Below the pieces are notes generated by a model. It was given only the letters and a program-made list of their open reading frames with translations. It ran no database searches and was not told the DNA's origin. The position numbers were made by a program, and so were the translations under genes. A stretch of DNA of 64,000 nucleotides from NCBI RefSeq assembly GCF_035658495.1, contig NZ_CP141945.1:633501-697500 (forward strand), written 5' to 3'. Source of the stretch: Novosphingobium sp. RL4. Its GTDB lineage: Bacteria; Pseudomonadota; Alphaproteobacteria; Sphingomonadales; Sphingomonadaceae. Positions 1 through 9,468 of the stretch are shown here, piece after piece (positions within the stretch are counted from its first letter, which is position 1; each line of letters begins with the position of its first letter).

Positions 1-83
1 GGCTCATCGAGGCTGCCCATGAGGTCTGCCCCTATTCCAACGCCGTGCGCGGCAACATCGACGTCGCCCTGACGCTGGCCTGA
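1..83 (+). CDS. ohr: Ohr/OsmC-family peroxiredoxin, C-terminal end only
   Basis: The window opens inside a gene whose last 26 codons read in frame from position 3 to a TGA at 81-83. The fragment contains AAHEVCPYSNAVRGNID, the conserved C-terminal block of organic hydroperoxide resistance proteins. Its cysteine is the second redox-active Cys of the family; the first lies outside the window. Ohr enzymes reduce organic hydroperoxides in the cytoplasm using a lipoylated partner. It ends 17 bases before the aldehyde dehydrogenase start on the same strand, so co-transcription is likely. OsmC versus Ohr cannot be settled from this fragment, but the VCPYSNA context favours Ohr. Confidence 0.8.
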   Translation, partial: LIEAAHEVCPYSNAVRGNIDVALTLA

Positions 84-100
84 AATCTGCGAGACACACC

Positions 101-1516
101 ATGACCGACCATTTCAACGATCTGAGCAACATCCTGCGGGCCATGAAGAAGGCGCATCTCGCCGCCGGCCCCGCCAGCCCCACCCTGCGCCGCGACCGCC
201 TGCAACGCGCCGCGCGCCTCATCACCGACCACCGCGCCGCTCTGGTCAGCGCCATCAGCGCCGATTTTGGCAACCGCGCCGCCTACCACACGCTGGCCGC
301 CGATATCGCGACCACCGCGGCCGGGCTGCACCACAGCGCCGCCCATGTTGACCAGTGGATGGAACGCGAAAGCGCCCCGGTCACCGACCCTGCCGTGGCC
401 GCATGGATCGAACCGCAACCGCTGGGGGTGGTGGGCATTGTCAGCCCATGGAACTTCCCGATCAATCTGGCCTTTGCTCCGCTGGCCGGCGTCTTCGCGG
501 CGGGCAATACGGCTCTGATCAAGCCCTCCGAGTTCACGCCGCACACCTCGGACCTGATTGCGCGTCTGGTTGGCGATGCGTTCGACGCCGATGAGTTAGG
601 CGTGGTGATCGGCGGACCTGATGTGGCGCAGGCCTTCACATCGCTGCCCTTCGACCATCTGGTGTTCACGGGCAGCACGTCGGTCGGTCGCCATGTGATG
701 CGCGCCGCGGCGGAAAATCTGGTGCCGGTGACGCTGGAACTGGGTGGGAAATGCCCGGTGGTGGTGGACGATGGTTTCGACATCGCTACGGCGGCAGAGC
801 GCACCCTGACGGTCAAAACCTTCAATGCCGGGCAGATCTGCCTCTCGCCTGATTATGTGATGATGCCACAGGATGCCGTGGAGGGGTTCGTGGCATCGGC
901 CAAGGCTTTCATGACGCGCGCCTTCCCGGCCATTCAGGCCAATGACGAGTACACCTCGATCATCGCTCAGCGTCATTTCGACCGGCTCCTCGACCTTATC
1001 GCCGATGCGCAAGCCAAGGGCGCGACCATCGTGCCGCTCAACGCCGTCGGAGAGCCCGTGCATGACGCCGCCACGCGCAAGATAGCCCCCGTGCTGATCC
1101 TGAACGCGACCGAAGACATGCGCGTGATGCAGGAGGAGATCTTCGGTCCGCTGCTGCCGGTCGTCGCCGTGGACGTGGACCAGGCCATCGCCCGCATCAA
1201 CGCCCATGACCGACCGCTGGCCGCCTACCTGTTCAGCGACCGCGAGCCCGTGCAGGAACGCTTCGCCGCCTCGGTCACCTCTGGCGCCCTGGTCATCAAC
1301 GACATCATGTCGCATGCCTCCATCGAAAGCCTGCCTTTTGGCGGCGTGGGAGCCTCAGGCATCGGCGCTTACCACGGGGTGCATGGCTTCCGCCGGTTCA
1401 GCCATTTCCGCCCCACCGTGCGGCAGTCTGTCGAAGGGCTGAGCGGACTGCGGTTGCGCGCTCCTTACGCCGACAAAAAGGCTGCGCTGGAAACTATACT
1501 GAGCCCGAAGAACTGA
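101..1516 (+). CDS. Aldehyde dehydrogenase, coniferyl-aldehyde dehydrogenase type
   Basis: This 471-residue NAD(P)-dependent aldehyde dehydrogenase matches the length and N-terminus of the coniferyl aldehyde dehydrogenase (CalB) subgroup. The catalytic Cys is about residue 247 in FNAGQICLSPDY, and the general-base Glu is about residue 213 in VTLELGGK. The cofactor-loop segment VSPWNFPINL and the C-terminal LPFGGVGASG block are present. It oxidises aldehydes to acids in the cytosol; aromatic or lipid-peroxidation aldehydes are plausible substrates but not shown. It follows an ohr-like gene by 17 bases, which would fit detoxification of peroxidation products. The ORF is intact from an ATG with no signal peptide. 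Confidence 0.85.
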   Translation: MTDHFNDLSNILRAMKKAHLAAGPASPTLRRDRLQRAARLITDHRAALVSAISADFGNRAAYHTLAADIATTAAGLHHSAAHVDQWMERESAPVTDPAVAAWIEPQPLGVVGIVSPWNFPINLAFAPLAGVFAAGNTALIKPSEFTPHTSDLIARLVGDAFDADELGVVIGGPDVAQAFTSLPFDHLVFTGSTSVGRHVMRAAAENLVPVTLELGGKCPVVVDDGFDIATAAERTLTVKTFNAGQICLSPDYVMMPQDAVEGFVASAKAFMTRAFPAIQANDEYTSIIAQRHFDRLLDLIADAQAKGATIVPLNAVGEPVHDAATRKIAPVLILNATEDMRVMQEEIFGPLLPVVAVDVDQAIARINAHDRPLAAYLFSDREPVQERFAASVTSGALVINDIMSHASIESLPFGGVGASGIGAYHGVHGFRRFSHFRPTVRQSVEGLSGLRLRAPYADKKAALETILSPKN

Positions 1517-1586
1517 AACACATCCCATTCATTCCTTCCGCATCCGGTGCGATGAAGCGCCGGGCGGACAAGAGAGGTGAACACAC

Positions 1587-2264
1587 ATGAAAATCCTTAT
1601 GGTCCTGACCAGCCATGACGCGCTGGGCGATACGGGCAAGAAGACCGGCTTCTGGCTGGAGGAATTCGCTGCCCCCTATTACACCTTCCTCGACGCCGGG
1701 GCCGATATCACCGTCGCCTCGCCCGCCGGCGGCCAGCCCCCGCTCGATCCCAAGAGCGATCTGCCCGATTTCCAGACGCCGTTGACCGCGCGCTTCAAGG
1801 CCGACCCGGCAGCGCAGGCGGTTCTGGCGTCCACCGTGAAGCTGGAAACGGTGAAGGAAGAGGATTTCGACACGGTGTTCTACCCCGGCGGCCATGGGCC
1901 CCTGTGGGATCTGGCCGAGAGCGAACTCTCGATCGCCCTGATCCAGAGCTTCGCCAAGGCCGGCAAGCCACTCGGTCTGGTGTGTCATGCGCCGGGCGTC
2001 TTGAAGAATGTTAAGGCCGTCAACGGCGAACCCTTCGTGAAGAGCCGCACCGTTACAGGCTTCACCAATGGCGAGGAAGAAGCCGTGGAACTGACCGATG
2101 TGGTGCCCTTTCTCATCGAGGACACCTTCATCGCGCAGGGCGCCGATTACCGCAAAGGCCCTGACTGGGCGCCCTTCGTGGTGCAGGACGGCACGCTGGT
2201 CACCGGCCAGAACCCGGCCAGCAGCGAGGATGTGGCCAAGGCCCTGATCGCCATGGTCGCCTGA
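1587..2264 (+). CDS. Type 1 glutamine amidotransferase domain protein (DJ-1/PfpI, Hsp31-like)
   Basis: This 225-residue protein of the DJ-1/PfpI superfamily resembles the Hsp31-like class with the N-terminal MKILMVLTSHD. The nucleophile elbow is LVCHAPG, with Cys about 133 followed by His134, and an acidic residue lies in the FYPGGHG segment. Family members act as glyoxalase III or protein and nucleotide deglycases and as stress chaperones; which applies here cannot be read from sequence. A ribosome-binding AGAGGTGA lies about 8 bases before the ATG. It follows the aldehyde dehydrogenase by 70 bases on the same strand, consistent with a carbonyl or peroxide stress group. Confidence 0.85.
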   Translation: MKILMVLTSHDALGDTGKKTGFWLEEFAAPYYTFLDAGADITVASPAGGQPPLDPKSDLPDFQTPLTARFKADPAAQAVLASTVKLETVKEEDFDTVFYPGGHGPLWDLAESELSIALIQSFAKAGKPLGLVCHAPGVLKNVKAVNGEPFVKSRTVTGFTNGEEEAVELTDVVPFLIEDTFIAQGADYRKGPDWAPFVVQDGTLVTGQNPASSEDVAKALIAMVA

Positions 2265-2372
2265 CCCGCGCCTGACGCCGCCCACGCAAGTGGCGGCGTC
2301 AGGCCCATCTCTCTATGCGATAGAATTCTTCGGCCACAGCAATGTCTCGTGACTGGAGATTCTAGCTGGCGA

Positions 2373-3233
2373 TCAGGAAAAACGCTTCGCGCCGGCGACG
2401 CAGAGGATGACGATGACGGTCGACGCGATCATCGTCCATGCAACCGGCTCTCCGAGAACAACACCCGCAAGGAGCAGCCCGAAGAAGGGCTGTAGGAGTT
2501 GAAGCTGGCCAACGCCGGCAATGCCGCCGATGGCAAGACCGCGATACCAGAACACGAAACCCAGCATCATCGAGAAGACCGAGACATAAGCGAAGCCGGA
2601 CCAGGCACGCCAGCCAATGTCGCCCAAGCTAATTGGCATGGTAGCGAAAGCTATGATGGCCATGACCGGCAACGAGAGGAGCAAAGCCCAGCTTATGACC
2701 TGCCATCCCCCAAGGCGCCGTGAAAGTGACGCACCTTCGGCATAGCCCAGCCCGCATAGCACGATCGATGCTAACATCAGCAGGTCTCCGGTCAGCGAAC
2801 CGCCTGCGCTGTAGTACAGGGCGAAACCGGCCACCGAAGCAGCTCCGATCGTCGAGAAAAACCAGAAGGCGGGTTTCGGGCGTTCGCCACCGCGCAGTAC
2901 GCCGAAGATGGCCGTGGACAGTGGAAGCAGCCCCACGAAAACCACCGAATGCGCAGCCGTGATGTGCTGGAGGGCAAGACCGGTCAGAAGCGGAAAGCCG
3001 AGGACCACGCCGATCGAGACGATGGCGAGGGGCAGCAGGTCGGAGCGCGCAGGCCGCTCCTGCCGGAGTGCCATGAGGAAGACAGCGCCGAGCAGCGCCG
3101 CGATGACGGCACGTCCCGATGTCACGAACAGGGGCGTGAAATCCGCGACGGCGAGACGCGTCGCCGGCAGAGACCCGCTGAAGATGATGACGCCCAGGAT
3201 GCCGCTGCCCCAACCGGCTGTAGTCCGTTCCAT
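2373..3233 (-). CDS. EamA/DMT-family transporter
   Basis: This is a hydrophobic protein of about 286 residues with roughly ten predicted membrane helices and two EamA repeats, a drug/metabolite transporter of the inner membrane. I chose the ATG at 3233 (MERTTAGWGSG) because the longer reading frame only adds a basic stretch with no family resemblance, and the shorter length is typical. It is divergently transcribed from a MocR-type regulator across about 110 bases. MocR regulators commonly control an adjacent exporter, so amino-acid or amine efflux under its control is a reasonable inference. The substrate is unknown. Confidence 0.8.
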   Translation of the reverse strand: MERTTAGWGSGILGVIIFSGSLPATRLAVADFTPLFVTSGRAVIAALLGAVFLMALRQERPARSDLLPLAIVSIGVVLGFPLLTGLALQHITAAHSVVFVGLLPLSTAIFGVLRGGERPKPAFWFFSTIGAASVAGFALYYSAGGSLTGDLLMLASIVLCGLGYAEGASLSRRLGGWQVISWALLLSLPVMAIIAFATMPISLGDIGWRAWSGFAYVSVFSMMLGFVFWYRGLAIGGIAGVGQLQLLQPFFGLLLAGVVLGEPVAWTMIASTVIVILCVAGAKRFS

Positions 3234-3345
3234 GATTCCTCGCTTTCGCGATCGGACTATCCGGAAAGGTCTGGCCAAGGCAGGGACAATTCCATACAAA
3301 ACTCGGTAACTGTATGTCCAAAAACTACCGTACAATCAAAAGGGC
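3234..3345. promoter_or_regulatory. Divergent promoter region between EamA exporter and MocR-like gene
   Basis: This 112-base spacer must carry the promoters of both genes. It contains two similar segments in direct orientation, ACTGTA near 3310 and ACCGTA near 3327, and an AT-rich core. MocR proteins typically bind direct repeats in such spacers, so these are candidate operator half-sites. This is inference from arrangement; no strong -35/-10 pair was identified. Confidence 0.3.
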
Positions 3346-4762
3346 ATGATAATGGTCCGGCTGCGTCGCGGAACCCGAACCGAAGCACTCATGGATGCAA
3401 TCCGTGCGAAGATCGCAAGCCGCGCGATCGGCCCCGGGGATCGGCTGCCCTCTGTCCGCGGGTTTGCCGAGACGATGTCCGCGTCTCCATCCACCGTGGT
3501 CGAGGCCTATGACCGATTGGCGGCCGAGGGGGTTATCACCGCGCGTCGAGGCTCAGGCTTTTACGTGACGGGAGGCAGTATCCCACCGATGTCGGTCAGC
3601 GAGATGGGGCCACGCCGCGACCGGGCCGTTTGACCCATTCTGGATTTCCCGCCAATCGCTCGACGCCGATACTTCCATGGTCAAGCCGGGCTGCGGATGG
3701 CTTCCAACGGACTGGATGCCCAATGCAGCACTCCGCAAGGCGTTGCGATCGCTGGCACGCGGCGAGGATGCGCTGCTGACCGAATATGGCAGCGCGCGTG
3801 GTTCCCCGGCGCTGCGCCGTCTGCTTCTCGGTCGTTTCGCCGAAGAGGGAATAGAAGCGAGCGCTGACCAGGTTCTGCTGACCGGATCCGGCACGCAGGC
3901 CATTGATCTGATCTGCCGCTATCTGCTGCATCCCGGCGACACAGTGCTGGTCGACGACCCCGGCTATTTCAATTTCCAGGCGCTGCTCCGCGCTCACCGT
4001 GTGAAGCTGGTCGGCATTCCATACACGCCCACCGGTCCCGACATAGCGGCATTCGAGGCGGCGCTGATTGCACATACGCCAAGGCTCTATATTACCAACT
4101 CCGCGCTCCACAATCCAACCGGGGCCAGTATTTCCCACCAGTCGGCGCACCGACTGCTGAGCGCTGCCGAAGCCCATAACCTCACGATCGTGGAAGACGA
4201 TATCTTCGCCGATTTCGAACCATCGCCGTCGCCGCGTCTTGCCGTTCTGGACGGGCTCGACCGGGTCATCCGCATAGGAAGCTTCTCCAAGACACTCTCC
4301 GCATCCGTGCGCTGCGGCTATATCGCTGCGCGTCGCGACTGGATCGAGGGGTTGATTGATCTTCAGGTTGCGACGAGCTTCGGCGGGCCCAGTCCGGTGG
4401 CAACAGAGTTGATCGCCGATGTGCTGGCGGGTGGAAGCTACCGAAAGCATATGGCCGAACTCCGACAGCGATTGGCACAGGCGCGGGACCGCACCGCCGC
4501 ACGTTTGGCGAAGCTGGGAATCGTGCCATGGCTCATGCCGCGAGGTGGCTTCTATCTATGGTGCCGGCTGCCTGGAGACCTTGATTCTGCGGATATCGCC
4601 CGGCACTGTCTGGAGGCTGGCATAGTGCTGGCCCCGGGCAACGTATTCAGCGTATCGCAGTCTGCGGCGCCGTTCATGCGTTTCAACGTGGCGCAGTCTG
4701 ACGACCAACGGGTAGAGGACGCCCTCATTCAGGCATTGGATCAATCCGGCCGACAAGGGTGA
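3346..4762 (+). pseudogene. MocR-type transcription factor (GntR HTH + aminotransferase fold), frameshifted
   Basis: The gene has two parts in different frames. Positions 3346-3633 encode a GntR-type winged helix (DRLPSVRGFAETMSASPSTV), ending in a TGA. The fold-type I aminotransferase domain continues from about 3632 to 4762 in the next frame. At the junction, the sequence DPFWISRQSLDADTSM typical of the MocR linker is open only after skipping one T in the GTTTGAC run near 3629-3631. The PLP lysine is in SFSKTLSASVR. If the extra base is real, the regulator is inactivated or split; a sequencing error is the alternative. Intact proteins of this family have about 470 residues and use PLP as a co-effector. 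Confidence 0.8.
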
Positions 4763-5160
4763 AACTGCGGCATACGTCATTCGCAAGCTGAAATTGCCGG
4801 GACCGTTCCGAGAGATACAGGGACTGGTTCGAGACCTTCCGGTATTCCAGAATACTTGCCATCCACGCTGACGGAACGCTGGCGCCCGCGCGCGTGGATG
4901 CCTCCGAGATTGCAAGGTAATTTTCTGACTTTGCTCGGCAGAGCGCTTCATCAGTCGTGTGTCAGGCCTCCGATGTGGCTTGCTGACGCCAAGGGCCGTT
5001 ATGCAGTTCGAACGATCCGGGCCACATCGGTTCAGCGAGCTTGGTTTGCTCTGGCACTGTGACTGGTTAGCCGTATCGTGAACATTGAAGTCCTTGCCGC
5101 ATAGTATCAGTCGATCTCCTTGTCGGGACCGAGGCCCCGAGCGCTATGGCAGTTACGCCA
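4763..5160. other. Intergenic stretch without recognised gene
   Basis: About 400 bases between the MocR-like gene and the IS110 remnant. Short open frames exist on both strands, but none resembles a known family or has a convincing ribosome-binding site. It probably includes degraded edge sequence of the neighbouring IS remnants. Confidence 0.5.
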
Positions 5161-5708
5161 TCACGCCAAACGGTAGTCTTCCTCGCGGGTCATCATCGCC
5201 CAGATTGTCCGCGCCATTTTGTTTGCCAGTGCTACGGCGAACACCATCCTGGGCCGGCGAGCCATCATGCGGCCCAGCCAGTTGTCGGGGAGAATGCCTT
5301 TGCGCGCGATCCATCGTGTCCTGCTCATCGCACCGACGACGAGAAGTTTGCGAATGCCGATTTGACCCATTCGGACAGGGTGTCGATATGCTCGAGGTAG
5401 AGGCCTGCGATCTCCCGGATACTGGAAGGCACGTCGACATCCTCGTCGTCCATGGCTGCGCGGATTTCCTTCAGATGAGGAATCCCTTGGGGGAACACCA
5501 GGCCGAACTCGGCCAAGTGTCCTCGTAGCGCGTTGATAGTCTGCGTTCGCTGGCTCACAAAACATTGATGGGTGCGATAGGCCACAGCCCTCGCCTGATG
5601 TTCCGCGCTTTTGACCGCAACGAAATGCAGGTTCGGGCGTACAGCGGCTTCGGCAATGGCCGCCGCGTCTGCAGCGTCGTTCTTCTGCCGCTTCACGAAA
5701 GGCTTCAC
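5161..5708 (-). pseudogene. IS110-family transposase remnant, internally deleted and frameshifted
   Basis: The 5' part (5708 down to 5325) begins VKRQKNDAADAAAIAEAA and continues through QRTQTINALRGHLAEFGLV, the N-terminal DEDD domain of IS110 transposases, though the first ~60 residues are lost. The remaining part, in another frame (down to 5161), encodes MARRPRMVFAVALANKMA and ends EEDYRLA, the conserved IS110 C-terminus. The central transposase_20 region is mostly deleted. The 5' end abuts an IS3 remnant at about 5710, so one element probably truncated the other. It cannot be functional. Confidence 0.85.
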
Positions 5709-5722
5709 GTAGATTGGCGGGA

Positions 5723-6319
5723 TCAGCCGAACCTCATGACCTTCTGGGTGTCAGATACGAAGTCGAGGCTCCAGCGCTGGTTTGGCCCTGTGGCATCGTC
5801 ATGGATGCTCGCGTGCCTAAGGCCCTCTTGCGGCCACCGCGCCGGCGCACCTGTAGGCGTTCCTCTCGATACAGCCGCCGAAACTTCTTGTGGTTCATTG
5901 TCCATCCTTCTCGGCACAGCAGCCAGTGCAAGCGGCTATAGCCAAACCGGCGAGGCAGCCCGGCCAACTCGCGGATGCGTGCCCGTGCCGCAGCATCGTC
6001 CGGTCGGCGGCTGTCGTAGCGCACGCTCGTTCGATCTACGCCCAGAGTCTCGCAAGCCCTGCGCCGGCTCACCTCGGAAACCTCCTGGAGATGACCCACC
6101 GCCTGACGCTTCGCTCCAGGCGTCAGAACTTTTTCAGGCTGATCTCCTTGAGCATGGCGTTATCCTGCATCGCATCAGACAGAAGACGCTTCAGCCGAGC
6201 GTTCTCCTCTTCCAGCGAACGCAGCCGCCGGGCTTCGGAGACATCCAGGCCGCCATTCCGGCCTCCTGCTCCTTCAACACCGCGATGATCTGTTCCTCGC
6301 TGAACCTGCTCCGCTTCAT
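5723..6319 (-). mobile_element. IS3-family remnant (OrfA with internal deletion, OrfB truncated)
   Basis: OrfA starts with MKRSRFSEEQIIAVLKEQEA at 6319 in one frame. It resumes in a second frame as DVSEARRLRSLEEENARLKR, so about 20 codons covering the helix-turn-helix are deleted. OrfB follows (SRRRACETLGVDRTSVRY, then GYSRLHWLLCREGW) and changes frame near GPNQRWSLDFVSD. It stops there, well before the DDE catalytic domain. The element is joined at about 5710-5730 to the IS110 remnant. It is a dead IS3 element of the IS51/IS407-like group. Confidence 0.8.
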
Positions 6320-6533
6320 AGCCATCCGAATCCAAGGGCAGGACTCTACTCAAATCTGGAGGAAATCCACGGGCTCAGACCAGCTGGAGCTTTGCGCGCC
6401 ATCGAGTTGACGCCACCCCATTTTTCAACGCTGCCCAGTGTCTGATCCGAGCAAATGAGGTGATGCTTGGGCGCTATGCCGAGATGACGAAATCATGCTT
6501 GCCAGATGGGGCTAATGGCGGCTTGATCCGGCG

Positions 6534-7079
6534 ATGACCAATCGCCCTACAAAGTCGGTGCGCCCTGTCGATCAGGTTGCAGCCGGGAAGGCCTATTTTG
6601 CCGATCTGGGGCTTGATGTGAGCCACTTCGGCGCGATCTGGCACTTGTTCAAGGTGGGCCAGCTCATGGGGATCGACCTCAACCAGATAAGCGGGCAACA
6701 TGGCCTGAGCATTGCCGACTTCCACCTGCTCAGCGCCCTGATGATGAACGATCCAGTGCCGATGCGGGCAACCGATCTCGCCATCGCTCTCAACGTCACG
6801 AACGCTGCGCTGTCGGGTCGGGTCGCCAGGCTGGCGGAGCGGGGGCTGCTGACTTGCACGGAAGCGGCCGCCGATCGTCGCACGAAGATGTTGCTGCATA
6901 CCAGCAAAGGGGCCGAGAAGGTGCGCTGCATCGGCAGCGACCTCGAGCATGCCGGACGGTTCGTGCATCACTATCGGCAGTTGCCGCAGGGCGATCGCGA
7001 CGCACTGGAGCGGATCATCGCACAGTTGCACACGATGATGGACCGTGATTTTCTGCCGGTCACGCGGGGGGATAGTTAA
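6534..7079 (+). CDS. MarR-family transcriptional regulator
   Basis: This 181-residue protein has a winged-helix DNA-binding core (MRATDLAIALNVTNAALSGR followed by RLAERGLLT) and the wing residues AADRRTKMLLHTSKG typical of MarR regulators. Such proteins are usually dimeric repressors released by aromatic or phenolic ligands. It is the first gene of a same-strand cluster: OYE reductase, TauD-type dioxygenase, DUF1330 protein and a CMD-family gene. It is therefore a candidate local regulator of that cluster. The start at 6534 has only a weak ribosome-binding site, and an internal start is possible. Confidence 0.85.
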   Translation: MTNRPTKSVRPVDQVAAGKAYFADLGLDVSHFGAIWHLFKVGQLMGIDLNQISGQHGLSIADFHLLSALMMNDPVPMRATDLAIALNVTNAALSGRVARLAERGLLTCTEAAADRRTKMLLHTSKGAEKVRCIGSDLEHAGRFVHHYRQLPQGDRDALERIIAQLHTMMDRDFLPVTRGDS

Positions 7080-7162
7080 GGGGTTGAACAATCCGGGATT
7101 GATACCGGCCGAGGGCATCGGCCAGGAAGCGGCCATCTTGCCGCAACACTGGATCACGCCCC

Positions 7163-8278
7163 ATGGCCTGCAATGCCGACGTTCTTTTCCGCCCCCTGCG
7201 CATCGGGTCGATGACCCTGAAAAACCGCATTGTCATGGCGCCGATGACGCGCGGTTTCGCCATCGATGGAGCTGTCGGCGCTGCGCATGCCAACTATTAT
7301 CGCAAGCGCGCTGAAGGCGGCGTGGGGCTAGTCGTGACCGAAGGCGTCGTGGTGGACCGGCCGGCCTCTCGGAACGAGCCCAATGTGCCCAGGTTCTACG
7401 GCGACGATCTGGAAGGATGGGGTGATGTCGTCGGCGCGGTCCATGGTGCCGGCGGTGCGATAGCGCCGCAGATCTGGCACACTGGCGCGGTCCGGAGCAG
7501 CAGTATGGATTGGGAACCTGACTTCACGGTGGAAAGCCCTTCGGGCCTTATCGCACCGGATCAGGCACGCGGCGACACCATGAGCGAGGAAGCCATTGCC
7601 GATACCGTCACCGCCTTTGCCCGGGCGGCAGCGGATGCCAAGCGTCTCGGCTTCGATTGCGTGGAAGTCCATGGCGCCCATGGTTACCTGGTCGACCAGT
7701 TCTTCTGGGCAGGTACCAATCTGCGCGATGACCGCTATGGCGGCCCCACACTGAAGGAGCGGTCGCGCTTCGCGGCTGAGATCATTGCCACGATCCGCGC
7801 CGAGGTCGGGCCCGATTACCCGCTGATCCTGCGCGTCAGCCAGTGGAAGCAGCAGGACTACAGCGCACGCCTGACACAGACCCTCGAAGCGATGGCGGAC
7901 TGGCTCGTACCGCTGGTCGAAGCCGGTGTGGATGTGCTGCACTGTTCGCAGCGCCGGTTCTGGGAGCCCGAGTTTCCGGAAGCGGACGGCGCGCAGGGCC
8001 TCAACTTCGCAGGATGGGCGAAGAAGCTGACCGGTGCACTGACGATAAGCGTCGGATCGGTTGGGCTGGACGGCGATTTCCTTCAGGTATTCAAGGGCCA
8101 GCATTCTGAGCCTGCAAGCATCGACAGTCTGGTCGAACGCATGGAGCGTGACGAGTTCGACATGATCGCGATCGGCCGCGCGCTGATCACCAATCCCGAC
8201 TGGGCCCACAAGGCACAGACCGGCCGGTTTGACGAAATGGTTCCCTTTTCAACGGATGCCCTCGCGCAATTCGTCTGA
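7163..8278 (+). CDS. NADH:flavin oxidoreductase, Old Yellow Enzyme family
   Basis: A 371-residue FMN-dependent TIM-barrel oxidoreductase. The N-terminal LKNRIVMAPMTRGFA matches the flavin-binding first strand, and VEVHGAHGYLVDQFFW carries the substrate-binding His and catalytic environment of the OYE/2,4-dienoyl-CoA reductase superfamily. AIGRALITNPDW is the phosphate-binding C-terminal segment. It lacks the C-terminal Fe-S and NADPH domain of full dienoyl-CoA reductases. The substrate is probably an enone or similar electrophile. It lies between a MarR regulator and a dioxygenase gene in apparent operon order. Confidence 0.87.
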   Translation: MACNADVLFRPLRIGSMTLKNRIVMAPMTRGFAIDGAVGAAHANYYRKRAEGGVGLVVTEGVVVDRPASRNEPNVPRFYGDDLEGWGDVVGAVHGAGGAIAPQIWHTGAVRSSSMDWEPDFTVESPSGLIAPDQARGDTMSEEAIADTVTAFARAAADAKRLGFDCVEVHGAHGYLVDQFFWAGTNLRDDRYGGPTLKERSRFAAEIIATIRAEVGPDYPLILRVSQWKQQDYSARLTQTLEAMADWLVPLVEAGVDVLHCSQRRFWEPEFPEADGAQGLNFAGWAKKLTGALTISVGSVGLDGDFLQVFKGQHSEPASIDSLVERMERDEFDMIAIGRALITNPDWAHKAQTGRFDEMVPFSTDALAQFV

Positions 8279-8325
8279 CGCGCAGGCGGGTGATCGAGCT
8301 GCCGTTAGACCGCAATCGGAGAGAG

Positions 8326-9141
8326 ATGATGAAATTCGAAACCGCAGACCTGACCCCGCGCATCGGCACGGAGATCAAGGCCAGCAAGCAGGATCTGCTC
8401 CAAGGGGGCCTGGGCGAGGATATACGGGAACTGCTGGAACAGCGCGGGGTTCTGCTGTTTCGCGAACTGAACCTGACCGATGACGAGCAACTCGCTTTCG
8501 CCCGGACCCTCGGCGAGGTGATCGACCAGGGCATGAAGGGCATCTACAAGATTTCGCTCGATCCCGCGCTGAATGACACCGCCGATTACCTCCATGCCAC
8601 TGTCCACTGGCATGTCGACGGTGCTCAGGACATGGTGCCAACACGGGCTTCGCTGCTGACCGCGCGCGTATTGTCCAGAATCGGCGGCCAGACCGAATTC
8701 GCCAACACTTACGCCGCCTATGACGATCTCCCGGCAGATCGAAAGGCAGAGGCGGACAGCCTGCGCGTGGTCCACTCGCAGGAATACATCCAGCGCGCGA
8801 TGCATCCCGATCCGAGCGAGGCGCAACTGGCTCGCTGGCGCGAGCACCCTGAACAGGTTCATCCGATGGTCTGGACGCATCGATCGGGGCGCAAGTCCTT
8901 GCTGCTGGGCCTCACCGCTGGCCGCATCGACGGGATGAGCGAGGAGGAAGGCCGCAGGATCATCGATGACATGCAGGCATGGGCCACCCAGCCGCAATTC
9001 GTCTATCGCCACGAATGGACATCGGGTGACCTGATCATTTGGGACAATACCGGCGTGATGCACCGCGTCGAGGCCTATTCGGCCGACAGTGGCCGCCTGC
9101 TCAGCCGGACGACCCTTGTCGGTGAAGAACCCATCGCCTGA
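8326..9141 (+). CDS. TauD/TfdA-family Fe(II)/2-oxoglutarate dioxygenase
   Basis: The Fe-binding facial triad is visible as HWHVDGA (His-X-Asp) and the distal His in IWDNTGVMHRVEAY, followed by the 2-oxoglutarate-binding Arg near SGRLLSRTTLV. These enzymes hydroxylate substrates such as taurine or aryloxyalkanoates. I placed the start at the ATG at 8326, preceded by GGAGAG, rather than the upstream GTG at 8290; a second ATG follows directly at 8329. It is 47 bases downstream of the OYE gene and 18 bases upstream of the DUF1330 gene, so co-transcription is likely. The substrate is not identifiable. Confidence 0.87.
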   Translation: MMKFETADLTPRIGTEIKASKQDLLQGGLGEDIRELLEQRGVLLFRELNLTDDEQLAFARTLGEVIDQGMKGIYKISLDPALNDTADYLHATVHWHVDGAQDMVPTRASLLTARVLSRIGGQTEFANTYAAYDDLPADRKAEADSLRVVHSQEYIQRAMHPDPSEAQLARWREHPEQVHPMVWTHRSGRKSLLLGLTAGRIDGMSEEEGRRIIDDMQAWATQPQFVYRHEWTSGDLIIWDNTGVMHRVEAYSADSGRLLSRTTLVGEEPIA

Positions 9142-9159
9142 ACACGGGAGACCCTACCG

Positions 9160-9468
9160 ATGCCTGCCTATATCATTGTCTATCGCGAAAGCCCTGTGCG
9201 GGACGAGACTGCGATCGCGGAATACTCCCGGCGCAATCGGGAGAGCGCGGCAGCCTTCCAGCAGCAATTCGGAATCCGTCCTCTGGTGGTCTACGGCACC
9301 TCTCAGGCACTGGAAGGCGACAATCCCGACGGCGTCGTCATGCTGCAGTTCCCCTCAATCGAAAAGGCAAGGGCCTGGTACGCAAGCCCTGCCTACCAGG
9401 AGGCGCTAGCCTTCCGGAAAAATGCAGCCGAGTGGCGCGTCGTCATCGTCGAAGGCCTTCCGGAATGA
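9160..9468 (+). CDS. DUF1330 domain protein
   Basis: A 102-residue protein of the ferredoxin-like dimeric alpha/beta-barrel type: it begins MPAYIIVYRESPVRD and contains the FPSIEKARAWYASPAYQEA helix and turn characteristic of DUF1330. The biochemical role is unknown; related folds include monooxygenases and dehydratases acting on small aromatics. Its stop codon overlaps the ATG of the next gene (ATGA at 9465-9468), showing translational coupling to the CMD-family gene. Confidence 0.85.
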   Translation: MPAYIIVYRESPVRDETAIAEYSRRNRESAAAFQQQFGIRPLVVYGTSQALEGDNPDGVVMLQFPSIEKARAWYASPAYQEALAFRKNAAEWRVVIVEGLPE

